Origin: CAZNYN01 sp964422205
GTDB taxonomy: Bacteria > Synergistota > Synergistia > Synergistales > Synergistaceae
Length of the DNA stretch: 64,000 nucleotides
Reading direction: 5' to 3'
Assembly (NCBI GenBank): GCA_964422205.1
Contig: CAYRAI010000004.1
Location: 1-64,000, forward strand
Position numbers and translations under genes: made by a program. Of the stretch, positions 1-8,552 are shown piece after piece. Position 1 is the stretch's first letter. Every line of letters starts with the position of its first letter. The notes under the pieces are model-generated. The model ran no database searches and was not told the DNA's origin. It saw only the letters and a program-made list of their open reading frames with translations.

Positions 1-246
1 GAAAAGAGTGAATCTGTATCTTTTAAGCGTCTCCTCTTTGCCGGCTTTGTAAATATATTTATCGTCTATTTCTTCGGTATGGTTTGGTACTATGCGGTCT
101 CAAACTTTTACCTTAACAGCCCCGTCGGGGTGAAGGCTCTTTTTATATACTGTTTCGCTCTGGCTGTTCCTGGAGATATAGCTCTCTGTTTTATTGGAGC
201 ATATATGACAAGGAGGCTTCTGCCGGTTTTGAGGAGGAGTTTTTAG
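1..246 (+). CDS. bioY: BioY biotin transporter substrate-binding subunit, C-terminal part
   Basis: The window opens inside a reading frame whose last 81 residues are visible. They are strongly hydrophobic and include a PGD motif followed by an alanine/arginine-rich end (VPGDIALCFIGAYMTRRLLP), the pattern seen at the C-terminus of BioY, the membrane S component that captures biotin for an ECF-type importer. The stop codon lies one base before the bioB start, and the bioB ribosome binding site (AGGAGGAG, 233-240) is embedded in the bioY tail, so the two are translationally linked. Assignment rests on the C-terminal motif plus the bio operon context; the N-terminus is outside the window. Confidence 0.75.
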   Translation, partial: EKSESVSFKRLLFAGFVNIFIVYFFGMVWYYAVSNFYLNSPVGVKALFIYCFALAVPGDIALCFIGAYMTRRLLPVLRRSF

Positions 247-247
247 A

Positions 248-1204
248 ATGGCTGAAGGTATAAAAGACAAGGTCATGAGCGGGTATCTTATTACAAAATC
301 CGAGGCCGTCTCTTTGGCAGAATGTAACTCAAATAGCCTTGCTTCAGGGGCGCGGGAGATAAAGGAGCATTTCTGCGGAAATTCCTTTGACCTCTGCACT
401 ATAGTAAACGGAAAGAGCGGACTTTGCTCCGAGAACTGCAAGTACTGCGCCCAATCCGTGCATTACAGAGGAAAAACTGAAGAATATCCCCTGCTTGGGT
501 CTGAAGAAATTTTAAAGGAAGCTTTGTACAGCGATGCAAATGGCATAGGAAGATTTTCCGTCGTAACGTCCGGCAGAGCTCTTTCCGAGCCGGATTTGGA
601 GAATCTGTGCAAATCATACAAAATTTTAAGAGAAAAGACAGGTCTTAGCCTCTGCGCCTCATGCGGACTTCTGAAGTACGATGATTTTGTCAAGCTGAAG
701 GAGTCGGGAGTGAGCAGGTATCACAATAATCTTGAGACCTCGCGCCGTTACTTTTCCGAGGTATGCACAACTCACACCTACGACGAAAAGATAGCCGCGG
801 TCAAGGACGCTCAAAGAGCCGGCCTTACAGTGTGCAGCGGAGGCATTATGGGGCTGGGAGAGACTATGGAAGACAGAATCGATATGGCTTTTGAGCTTCG
901 TTCTCTTGGCATAAAGTCTGTGCCTATAAATTTTCTGACTCCCATTCCCGGCACGCCGCTTGAAAAGATGCCCCATATCTCAGAAGAGGAAGCTATGGTT
1001 ATAGTCTCCCTTTACCGTTTTATACTTCCGGACTCGTTTATCAGGCTCGCTGGGGGAAGAAGCCTCATGAAGGACAGGGGCAAGGCTCTTATGGCGTCCG
1101 GTGCAAATGCCGCCATAACGGGAGATATGCTTACGACTGCTGGAATTTCCATAAGCGATGACATAGATATGATTTCGGAATTGGGCTATGAGGTGAGATT
1201 ATGA
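248..1204 (+). CDS. bioB: Biotin synthase
   Basis: BioB is a radical SAM enzyme that inserts sulfur into dethiobiotin in the last step of biotin synthesis. The 318-residue protein carries the radical SAM CxxxCxxC signature at C60, C64 and C67 (GLCSENCKYCAQS). Further conserved BioB segments are YHNNLETS, the GGIMGLGE stretch and the LTPIPGTPLE region, and the length is normal for the family. The start at 248 has an ideal Shine-Dalgarno in the end of bioY; an in-frame Met at residue 10 is a less likely alternative. The stop codon overlaps the bioD start (ATGA), so translation is coupled. Cytoplasmic, second gene of bioY-bioB-bioD-bioA. Confidence 0.98.
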   Translation: MAEGIKDKVMSGYLITKSEAVSLAECNSNSLASGAREIKEHFCGNSFDLCTIVNGKSGLCSENCKYCAQSVHYRGKTEEYPLLGSEEILKEALYSDANGIGRFSVVTSGRALSEPDLENLCKSYKILREKTGLSLCASCGLLKYDDFVKLKESGVSRYHNNLETSRRYFSEVCTTHTYDEKIAAVKDAQRAGLTVCSGGIMGLGETMEDRIDMAFELRSLGIKSVPINFLTPIPGTPLEKMPHISEEEAMVIVSLYRFILPDSFIRLAGGRSLMKDRGKALMASGANAAITGDMLTTAGISISDDIDMISELGYEVRL

Positions 1205-1890
1205 GCAGAGGGCTCTTTGTAACCGGGACTGGAACAGATGTTGGAAAAACTTATGTAACATCTCTCATGGTGAAAAAACTGCGCGAAAGCGGCATAAACT
1301 GCGGCTATTATAAGGCTGCACTCAGCGGGGCGGAGAGGTGCTCTGGAGGACTTGTGCCGGGCGATGCCGAGTATGTCTGCAGGATATCCGGCATAAGAGA
1401 TGATCCTTCTTCGCTTGTCTCTTATATTTACGAACAAGCGGTATCTCCCCATTTAGCGGCAAAGATTGAAGGAAGAGATGTTGAAAAAGCTGTAATAAAA
1501 GCCGACTTTAAGAGGGTATGCGAAAAATTTGACTATGTTACAGCGGAAGGAAGCGGAGGCATTGTCTGCCCTCTGCGCAGAGACAAGGAAAGTATCATGC
1601 TGACAGATGTTATCAATCTGCTCGGTATGGATATTATCATTGTGACAAATTCCTCACTCGGCAGTATAAACTCAGCAGTGCTCACGGCGCACTATGCGGC
1701 TTCGCACAATATCCGCACAGCAGGGTTTGTTATGAACAATTATGAGAAGGGAAACTTTCTGCACGAGGACAACAGAAGAGAGATAGAAGCTCTTACGGGA
1801 GTTCCGGTGATTGCTCTCATTGCGGAGGGCGGCAGGGAATTTTCTTCCAATATCAGCACTTTAAAAAGTCTTTATAGGGAGGTTTTATGA
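1201..1890 (+). CDS. bioD: Dethiobiotin synthetase
   Basis: BioD closes the ureido ring of dethiobiotin from diaminopelargonate, CO2 and ATP. The 229-residue protein starts with the diagnostic P-loop GTGTDVGKT at residues 9-17 and has the typical AEGSGGIVCPL segment, where family members carry AGGxxVP. It overlaps bioB by four bases and bioA by four bases, so the three enzymes are translated as a coupled block. The length fits the family. No bioF, bioC or bioH is present in the window, so the pimeloyl branch must be elsewhere or absent; with BioY upstream the cell can also import biotin. Confidence 0.95.
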   Translation: MSRGLFVTGTGTDVGKTYVTSLMVKKLRESGINCGYYKAALSGAERCSGGLVPGDAEYVCRISGIRDDPSSLVSYIYEQAVSPHLAAKIEGRDVEKAVIKADFKRVCEKFDYVTAEGSGGIVCPLRRDKESIMLTDVINLLGMDIIIVTNSSLGSINSAVLTAHYAASHNIRTAGFVMNNYEKGNFLHEDNRREIEALTGVPVIALIAEGGREFSSNISTLKSLYREVL

Positions 1891-3248
1891 TGAATCTGGC
1901 TGAAAGAGATATCAGGCATATATGGCATCCGTGCTCTCAGATGAAGGATTACGAAACATTTCCTCCTATAGGAATAGAGAGGGCGAAGGGGCTTTGGCTA
2001 TACGGCAATGACGGCAAAAAATACGCCGACGTAATAAGTTCCTGGTGGTGTAATCTGCTGGGGCACTGCAATGACAGGATAAACAGCGCAGTGAAGAAGC
2101 AGATAGATCTGTTTGAGCACGTAATATTCGCCAACTTCACTCACGAGCCTGCAGTGGAGCTATGCGAGCGTCTGTCTTTGAAAGTTCCGGCCGGGCTTTC
2201 AAAGTTTTTCTTCACAGACAACGGCTCTTCCGCAATAGAAGCATCTATGAAGATGAGCTTCCAGTACCACTTACAGACAAACAATCCGCAGAAGAAGCGC
2301 TTCATGTCCCTATCCGACGGCTACCACGGAGAGACTCTCGGAGCTTTGGCTTTGGGCGGAGTCGACCTTTATTCAGAAATGTACAAGCCGCTGATGCTTG
2401 ATGTAATACATGTAAAAGCTCCCGACTGCTTCAGATGTCCATACAGCATGACAAGAGATAAATGCGATGTCAGGTGTTTTGAAGAGGCAGAAAGAGCCTT
2501 TGCCGAATACGGAGACGAGACAGCCGCCTTCTTTGCCGAACCTCTGCTTCAGGGAGCGGGCGGCATGAAAATATATCCCCCTATCTATTTGAAAAAACTC
2601 CGCAAACTATGCACAAAGTACAATGTACACCTCATCGCGGACGAAATAGCCACAGGCTATGGGCGCACGGGGGTGATGTTCGCCTGCGATGCGGCCGGCA
2701 TATCACCAGATATAATGTGCCTTTCAAAGGGGCTTACCGGAGGCTATATGGCGATGGCGGCGGCAGTCACCACAGATGAGATATACGACGCTTTTTACGG
2801 CGACTATTCCGACGGACGAGCTTTTATGCACAGCCACACTTACTGCGGAAATCCCTTAGCCTGCGCGGCAGGGGTGGAGGTGCTCAAAATTTTCGACGAG
2901 GAAAATATTATAGAGGAAGCAAATAAGAACGCTATTTACTTCAATAAGATAATAAGAGAAAAGTTTGCCGATTATGAGTTCACGGGAGAAATAAGGAATA
3001 TAGGACTCATAAATGCGATAGAACTTGTAAAGGACAGGGGAACAAAAGAGCCGTTTGACCCAAAGAAACGCCTCGGTTACAGGATATACAAAGAGGCTGT
3101 GAAGATGGGAGTGCTGCTCCGTCCTCTCGGAGACACACTCTACTTCAACCCGCCTCTGATAATCGAACCTTGCGACATGGACTTTGTCACTGACGCGGCT
3201 CTTTCAGCCGCAAAGAAAGTTCTTACGCCGTCAGGAATTGCAGATTAG
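1887..3248 (+). CDS. bioA: Adenosylmethionine-8-amino-7-oxononanoate aminotransferase
   Basis: BioA is a fold-type I PLP aminotransferase that makes 7,8-diaminopelargonate using SAM as amino donor. The 453-residue protein has the BioA-specific HIWHPCSQM start, the SSWWCNLLGH segment (residues 51-60) and the PLP Asp at D252 (ADEIATGYGRTG). The Schiff-base lysine is K281 (LSKGLTGG). An unusual insertion with four cysteines around residues 181-197 (CFRCP...CDVRC) could bind a metal. The gene overlaps bioD (ATGATG) and ends six bases before the convergent MATE gene at 3254. No intrinsic terminator fits in between, so the two convergent transcripts probably overlap. Confidence 0.97.
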   Translation: MMNLAERDIRHIWHPCSQMKDYETFPPIGIERAKGLWLYGNDGKKYADVISSWWCNLLGHCNDRINSAVKKQIDLFEHVIFANFTHEPAVELCERLSLKVPAGLSKFFFTDNGSSAIEASMKMSFQYHLQTNNPQKKRFMSLSDGYHGETLGALALGGVDLYSEMYKPLMLDVIHVKAPDCFRCPYSMTRDKCDVRCFEEAERAFAEYGDETAAFFAEPLLQGAGGMKIYPPIYLKKLRKLCTKYNVHLIADEIATGYGRTGVMFACDAAGISPDIMCLSKGLTGGYMAMAAAVTTDEIYDAFYGDYSDGRAFMHSHTYCGNPLACAAGVEVLKIFDEENIIEEANKNAIYFNKIIREKFADYEFTGEIRNIGLINAIELVKDRGTKEPFDPKKRLGYRIYKEAVKMGVLLRPLGDTLYFNPPLIIEPCDMDFVTDAALSAAKKVLTPSGIAD

Positions 3249-3253
3249 ATATT

Positions 3254-4642
3254 TTACACCAATATCTCTTTTTTTATCTTTCTCATAAGCACCCATGAGA
3301 AGATCATAGTCACAACAGTCGCTCCGACAAAGGCTATAGGCTGGAACCACCATATATAGTTCAAAGAGACGTACATTGAGAGGAAATAGGCGGCAGGGAC
3401 TCGCAGAATAACGGAACGGACAAGCTGAGTTGCCATTCCGTACTCCGAGCGCCCTGTCGCTATAAAGAGAGAGTTGTACATAACACTGTATATGACCATC
3501 GGATAGGCGCATATAGAGACTCTGATTGCGTATACGGCAATGTCGGCAACTTCCTTTGTAGGACGGAAGAGGGCTATTATCGGCTGGGGGAAGAGGCAGA
3601 CAAGCAGCCCGGAAAGTCCGGTTATTGCTGCGGCAATAATAAAGGAGGATGATATTCCTTTTTTTATGCGGGAGAGGTCGCGCTTGCCATAGTTAAAGGC
3701 AAGGAAAGGAACGAGAGCGTCATTGATTCCCATGAGTGTGTTAAAAGCCAAATCCTCTACTCTGAGAGCTATCATCCACGCCGCAACCGCGTGAGGCCCA
3801 TAGGCTGCACCCAAAATTTTATTAACGCTGCCCATGCCAAGAGCCACACTTCCCGTGGAAAGAGTTACGGGAAGTCCTATTGCCGTAATATTCTTCCACA
3901 AAGGCAGCATCTGCCATGAAAAACTAGGAATGAGAGGAACATGTATCTTGCTGTCGGTGCTAAGCTTCCTGACAAGGTAGACTGTTCCGACAAGCCTGCC
4001 GGTCATTGTGGCTGCTGCGGCTCCCGTAATGCCCCAGTTAAATACAAACATGAATATAGGGTCTAAGATAAAATTCAGGCCGTTTGCTATGAGAAAGAAG
4101 TATAGAGGAACCATCGTGTTTCCCTGACAGCGGAATACAGAGTTCGTGACGAAAGAAAAGCTTATAAGGACAAGCATCGGAGGAATCCAGACATTGTAAA
4201 GCCACGCCTGGTGCAGTGTCTCCGGGTCTGATGCCCCCAAGGCTGAAAAAAATAAGTTTGACGTATATGGAAAAAGAAAAGGAATCCAGAGCAGGCAGAG
4301 CAGGTAGGCAAATGAGATTCCCGCGACCGCCGTTCGGCGTGCCTCCTCTAAATTGTCCTCGCCGAGCTTTCTTCCTACAAGAGCCGTTATACCGTTGCCG
4401 ACACCTTCAAGGATTGCGAATACTCCTATCTGCACGGGGAAGGTATATGAGACTGCAACCATGCTGCTCTCTCCGAGCCATGATATGAATATCGTATCCA
4501 CAAGGTTAAAAGATGTGTGAAAAAGTACCATGGCAATCGAAGGCAGAGCAATTTTCGTAAGGGTCGCCAGTACAGGCCCTCTTCCTAAATCAGGCTCTCC
4601 TTTAAGAAAAATTATACGGCGCAGTTTTTTCAGAAACCTCAT
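3254..4642 (-). CDS. MATE family efflux transporter (second of a pair)
   Basis: A polytopic membrane protein of 462 residues with about twelve hydrophobic segments. Its internal duplication typical of multidrug and toxin extrusion (MatE) proteins includes the motif FNLVDTIFISWLG near residue 45 and GNTMVPLY in the first half. It should export organic cations or metabolites using an Na+ or H+ gradient. Its start overlaps the end of the upstream MATE gene by four bases, so both are made from one mRNA. Substrate cannot be read from sequence. It ends six bases from bioA on the opposite strand. Confidence 0.93.
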   Translation of the reverse strand: MRFLKKLRRIIFLKGEPDLGRGPVLATLTKIALPSIAMVLFHTSFNLVDTIFISWLGESSMVAVSYTFPVQIGVFAILEGVGNGITALVGRKLGEDNLEEARRTAVAGISFAYLLCLLWIPFLFPYTSNLFFSALGASDPETLHQAWLYNVWIPPMLVLISFSFVTNSVFRCQGNTMVPLYFFLIANGLNFILDPIFMFVFNWGITGAAAATMTGRLVGTVYLVRKLSTDSKIHVPLIPSFSWQMLPLWKNITAIGLPVTLSTGSVALGMGSVNKILGAAYGPHAVAAWMIALRVEDLAFNTLMGINDALVPFLAFNYGKRDLSRIKKGISSSFIIAAAITGLSGLLVCLFPQPIIALFRPTKEVADIAVYAIRVSICAYPMVIYSVMYNSLFIATGRSEYGMATQLVRSVILRVPAAYFLSMYVSLNYIWWFQPIAFVGATVVTMIFSWVLMRKIKKEILV

Positions 4643-6003
4643 ATGCGCCCTCTAACTTTGGAAAGACCCAAGATCGCGGATCTTCCGCGGTGATATATAA
4701 AATATGTAATTATAATAGTGCATAAATCCGCAGCCGGGAAAGATGCCCAAGCTCCCATAAGTCCGAAAGCTCCTCCCAAAACAGCGGCCAGAGGCGGATG
4801 AAGTATAAGAGGGCGCAGCATGGAGAGGAAGAAAGAGAGAGCTCCTTTTCCCGTCCCCTGGTAAAATGTAGATATCATTACCTGACTTCCAATAGTCACC
4901 ATTCCCAAAGCCGCAAGCCTTGCGCCTGGCACTCCCATAGCCAGCATATTCGGGTCATCTGAGAAGAATCCGAGAATCTCGCCGGGAAATGCAAACAATA
5001 TCAAAGCCGAAACGGCGCAAAATATCGTAGATATATAGTTTGACTTCCTCATAACATCGATAACTCTGTCATAGTGTCTAGCTCCGTAGTTGTAGCCGAC
5101 TATGGGGAGAAGTCCCTGCCCCATGCCTATGATAGGCATTACTACAATGGCAAGCATTCTCTGCACCACTCCGGAAGATGCTACGGCAATGTCTCCGCCT
5201 GTGCCTGCAAAAATTTTGTTAAGCACTCCCCACGAAAGGGCTATCCCAACTTGGCGCACAAATGCAGAAGAACCCACTTTTGCGCTTTCTATAAGAACGG
5301 GCAGGGATGGGCGCAGACACCTCCTGCGCAGAGCCACGGCGCTTCGCCCTCCTGTATAATACGAAAGAAGCCAGATTACCGCTAAAACCTGAGATATGAC
5401 AGTGGCCCATGCCGCGCCTGCCAGTCCCCAGCGGAATACAAAGATAAAGAGAGCGTCTAAGATAATGTTCGAGACAGAGGATATCGCCATGCTCCACATT
5501 GAGAGCTTCGTGTTTCCCTCTCCGCGCACAAGATTATTCATAATCATCATGAGAGTAAAAAAAGGAGTGCCTGCAAATATTACATAGGCATACGACGAAG
5601 CCATAGGCAGCATATCCTCAGAGCCGCCTAAAAACCTAATCAGGCTTTTTGTGCCTATCATAAGCAAAACTCCCATTACGGCACCGCACATTCCCCCCAC
5701 CGATAGCATAGTTCCCAAAGTGCTCTCGGCAATATCGCGCCTCCTCTCTCCGAGCCTGCGCGAAATAACGGAAGCGCCGCCGACACCAAAAGTCTGAGCT
5801 ACGGCCATCACAACGAGAGTCGCAGGAAAAGATATAAATACAGCAGCTATACCCATAGAGCCGACACCTCTGCCCACAAAGAAGGCATCCACCGCATTAT
5901 ATAGTGAAATCAAAAACATTCCGGCCATTGCCGGAGCAGAGAGCCTTATAAGCAGGCGGCCCGTAGATTCTTTCTCCAGTGCTTCTGTGTTGCTCATTTT
6001 CAT
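4639..6003 (-). CDS. MATE family efflux transporter (first of a pair)
   Basis: A 454-residue MatE protein with NAVDAFFVGRGVG near residue 32, QTFGVGGASVISRRLG, and GEGNTKLSMW in the first half. It is clearly homologous to, but quite diverged from, its downstream neighbour. The start at 6003 has AAGGAG ten bases upstream; an in-frame ATG two codons later is an alternative. A good -10 box (TATAAT, 6039-6044 on the minus strand) lies about 36 bases before the start codon, so this gene probably heads a two-gene operon. The function is drug or metabolite efflux across the inner membrane; the substrate is unknown. Confidence 0.93.
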   Translation of the reverse strand: MKMSNTEALEKESTGRLLIRLSAPAMAGMFLISLYNAVDAFFVGRGVGSMGIAAVFISFPATLVVMAVAQTFGVGGASVISRRLGERRRDIAESTLGTMLSVGGMCGAVMGVLLMIGTKSLIRFLGGSEDMLPMASSYAYVIFAGTPFFTLMMIMNNLVRGEGNTKLSMWSMAISSVSNIILDALFIFVFRWGLAGAAWATVISQVLAVIWLLSYYTGGRSAVALRRRCLRPSLPVLIESAKVGSSAFVRQVGIALSWGVLNKIFAGTGGDIAVASSGVVQRMLAIVVMPIIGMGQGLLPIVGYNYGARHYDRVIDVMRKSNYISTIFCAVSALILFAFPGEILGFFSDDPNMLAMGVPGARLAALGMVTIGSQVMISTFYQGTGKGALSFFLSMLRPLILHPPLAAVLGGAFGLMGAWASFPAADLCTIIITYFIYHRGRSAILGLSKVRGRI

Positions 6004-6467
6004 AAAACAAAGACTCCTTTTTGCAGACGTATATTTTCATTATACGACAAAAAAAGCATATGCGAATACAGAAAAAAAGTATTTTATAAATTTTATTATT
6101 CTAAAGAAGTTTTTTTACAGACTATTCACAAAATTAATAAGCTCAAACTTCTGTCATTCGAACATATAGTGAAAATACATGCTAAATTTCGTAATTACTG
6201 ACGTTACAGAGCAATATCGAACGTAAAATTGCCATAGGAGTGAGGTCATGATGGCGGATGTCTGTCTGCATGGCGCAAGGATGGTGGACGGATAATCTCT
6301 AACTCCACAGACAAAACTTACTCAATTTTTGAAAAATTTTACGTTATCCTTAAAATCACAAATGTGCAGCACCCTTTTTCGATTTATAATTAGTACATAA
6401 TTCATTTTACCTCCTCTGTGAGGTGGTGAAATCAATTTAATGTACAAGAGAGTCGGGAGGGATTGAC
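6004..6467. other. Divergent intergenic region between MATE operon and ptb-buk
   Basis: AT-rich, with no long reading frame. It holds the minus-strand -10 box for the MATE operon (6039-6044) and a plus-strand TATAAT at 6385-6390 with a poor -35 upstream of ptb. A small ACCTC/GAGGT hairpin lies near 6411-6426. At 6248-6295 there is a 15-codon frame with a fair ribosome binding site whose translation (MADVCLHGARMVDG after one extra Met) resembles the first strand of an amidohydrolase and then stops. It may be a gene remnant or chance. Confidence 0.5.
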
Positions 6468-7382
6468 ATGTATAAAAGATTCATAGAGATAATGGACAAC
6501 TGCGCGTGTCTTGCAAAGAGCAGCCTTGTTGTGGCTGCGGCAGATGCAGAGAGTGTCGAGGCAGTCCGTCTGGCTATAGGGCGCGGACTGGGGCATGCCG
6601 CTCTTGTAGGCGACAGAAATGTCATAAGAACCGCTGCCGAAAGTGCCGGAATATCAGATAAAATTGATATCATAGATGCGAAAGGCCCAATAGAAGCATC
6701 CGAAAAAGCCGTAACTATGATAAATTCCGGACATGGCAATGTTCTGCTAAAAGGTCTCGTCAACACGGCGGATTTTCTGAAAGCTGTTCTGAATAGGGAG
6801 AACGGGCTGAGGACGGGACGCATGCTCAGCCATATCTCGATAATGGAGATACCTGGAGAGAATCATCTCTCTTTCTGTGCAGATTCCGGCTTCATAGTCG
6901 CTCCCGACCTAGAGCAAAAAAAGAAAATTTTGAGAAACTCGCTTGAAGCAATTCACGCCCTCGGCTATGAACATGTAAATGTCGCCTGCATCGCCGCAAA
7001 TGAGAGAGTAGACCCCAATGTTCCCTCCACTGTTGACGCAGCAGCTCTTGCTCAGGCGTGGAGAGACGGAGAGTTTGACGACTTGCCATGCACATGCACG
7101 GTTGAAGGTCCTATGGCAATCGATGTGGTCGCTTCGCAGAAGGCAGCTGAGCATAAGGGGATAAAAAGCGTCATTGCCGGTAAAGTAGACCTCACTCTCG
7201 TTCCAAATATCGAGTGCGGAAACGTACACTGCAAGACACTTGTCCACTACTGCCACGCTCAGCTTGCCGGACTTGTCATAGGAGCAAAAGTCCCAATAAT
7301 AGTAGTCTCGCGCTCCGATTCGCCAGAAGCGAAGTTCATGAGCATAGCAATGGCATGTATAGTATCCGGAGGAATAAAATAG
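6468..7382 (+). CDS. ptb: Phosphate butyryltransferase
   Basis: Ptb converts butyryl-CoA (or branched acyl-CoA) and phosphate to the acyl phosphate and CoA. The 304-residue protein has the PTA/PTB fold signature: the IGRGLGHAALVGD region, the conserved GPMAIDVVASQKAAEHKGI segment, GKVDLTLVPNIECGN and a C-terminal VVSRSDSPEAKFMSIA. It lacks the long N-terminal domains of Pta. GGGAGGG just before the ATG is a strong ribosome binding site. Its stop abuts the butyrate kinase start with no gap. In an amino acid fermenter this pair gives ATP from butyrate or from branched-chain acyl-CoAs derived from Val, Leu and Ile. No acyl-CoA-forming enzymes are adjacent. Confidence 0.95.
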   Translation: MYKRFIEIMDNCACLAKSSLVVAAADAESVEAVRLAIGRGLGHAALVGDRNVIRTAAESAGISDKIDIIDAKGPIEASEKAVTMINSGHGNVLLKGLVNTADFLKAVLNRENGLRTGRMLSHISIMEIPGENHLSFCADSGFIVAPDLEQKKKILRNSLEAIHALGYEHVNVACIAANERVDPNVPSTVDAAALAQAWRDGEFDDLPCTCTVEGPMAIDVVASQKAAEHKGIKSVIAGKVDLTLVPNIECGNVHCKTLVHYCHAQLAGLVIGAKVPIIVVSRSDSPEAKFMSIAMACIVSGGIK

Positions 7383-8450
7383 ATGGCTTTGATACTGGCG
7401 GTAAATCCGGGCTCCACATCGACAAAGATAGCATGCTTCAACGATACGGAGAAATTTTTTGAAAAGAACATTCCCTTCCCCGACGAAGAGAGAAAATCAT
7501 TCAAAAACGTCACAGATCAGCTTGAAAGACGTGTGGAGATGATAACTCAGGCTCTGACCGAAGAGGGAATAGAGCCATCCTCCTTTGATGCGTCCGTAGG
7601 CAGAGGCGGTCTTCTCGCTCCGATACCAAGCGGAACATACATCGTAGGCGAAGAGATGAAGGAATACCTAAAAAAAGCACCGCGCGGCGAACACGCTTCA
7701 AACCTGGGAGCTTTCATTGCGGAGCATTTTGCAAAACTCTCCCACTGCGGAGCTTATATCGTCGATCCTGTATCTGTCGATGAAATGTCCGACGAAGCCA
7801 GAATATCGGGCGCTCCGGAAATAGAAAGAGTAAGCCTTGTTCACGCCCTTAACCACAAGGCCGTTGCGCGCAGAGCTGCGGCAAAGCTCGGCAAAAAGTA
7901 CGAGGAGTGCCGCCTGATTGTAGCCCACCTGGGAAGCGGAGTAACTTTGGCAGTACACCGATTCGGAAAGATGACGGACGTAAGCGGGGCAAAGTCAGAC
8001 GGTCCGATGTCGCCCGAAAGAGCCGGCGGACTTCCGCCCGACGGCCTTATTGAGCTCTGCTTCAGCGGAAGATACACGGGAGAAGAGCTCCGCGCAAAGC
8101 TTTTGTCAGGCTGGGGTCTAGTCTCATATCTTGGGACAAGAGATTTAAGAGAAGCCTTTAAAATGGCAGAGAGTGATCCAAAAGCAAAAATTGTCATGGA
8201 TGCATTCGTCTATCAGATAGCTAAAGGCATAGGAGAGTTCGCCGCAGTTCTTGACGGAGAGGTTGACGCCATAGTCTTTACAGGCGGAATGGCTCACTCG
8301 GAGAGATTTGTGGAGATGATAAGCAAAAAAGTCCGATTTATAGGCAGAATAGAAGTTTTCCCCGGAGAGGACGAGCTTGCGGCATTGGCCGAAGGAGCCC
8401 TCAGAGTTATAAAGGGAGAAGAATACGCCAAGGAATATTCCTATAAATAA
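7383..8450 (+). CDS. buk: Butyrate kinase
   Basis: Buk transfers the phosphate of butyryl phosphate to ADP. The 355-residue protein belongs to the acetokinase (ASKHA) family: the N-terminal phosphate-binding loop NPGSTSTK spans residues 8-15. Other family motifs are VGRGGLLAPIPSGTY, HALNHKAVARR, the AHLGSGVTLAVH adenosine/phosphate loop and FTGGMAHSERF near the C-terminus. The lack of the longer acetate kinase insertions and the neighbour ptb support butyrate/isobutyrate rather than acetate. The start codon directly follows the ptb stop; its translation is probably coupled. Confidence 0.95.
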   Translation: MALILAVNPGSTSTKIACFNDTEKFFEKNIPFPDEERKSFKNVTDQLERRVEMITQALTEEGIEPSSFDASVGRGGLLAPIPSGTYIVGEEMKEYLKKAPRGEHASNLGAFIAEHFAKLSHCGAYIVDPVSVDEMSDEARISGAPEIERVSLVHALNHKAVARRAAAKLGKKYEECRLIVAHLGSGVTLAVHRFGKMTDVSGAKSDGPMSPERAGGLPPDGLIELCFSGRYTGEELRAKLLSGWGLVSYLGTRDLREAFKMAESDPKAKIVMDAFVYQIAKGIGEFAAVLDGEVDAIVFTGGMAHSERFVEMISKKVRFIGRIEVFPGEDELAALAEGALRVIKGEEYAKEYSYK

Positions 8451-8498
8451 ACTCTGTGTCAAATTATAATGACAGCATGAGCATTAATACCGTATTTT

Positions 8499-8531
8499 AT
8501 TTTACAATCTAATCTATAATGATTGTAAAAT
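8499..8531 (+). promoter_or_regulatory. -10 box inside an 11-bp inverted repeat resembling a PerR/Fur box
   Basis: ATTTTACAATC (8499-8509) and GATTGTAAAAT (8521-8531) are perfect inverted repeats around a TATAAT (8515-8520) that can serve as the -10 box for the following two-gene unit. Within it, 8514-8528 reads CTATAATGATTGTAA. That matches the established PerR consensus TTATAATNATTATAA at all but two specified positions. A repressor bound here would block RNA polymerase. No good -35 is visible. A Fur-family regulator gene lies at 16658-17074; whether it binds here is inference. Confidence 0.5.
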
Positions 8532-8552
8532 TGAACATCGGAGTTGATCTAT

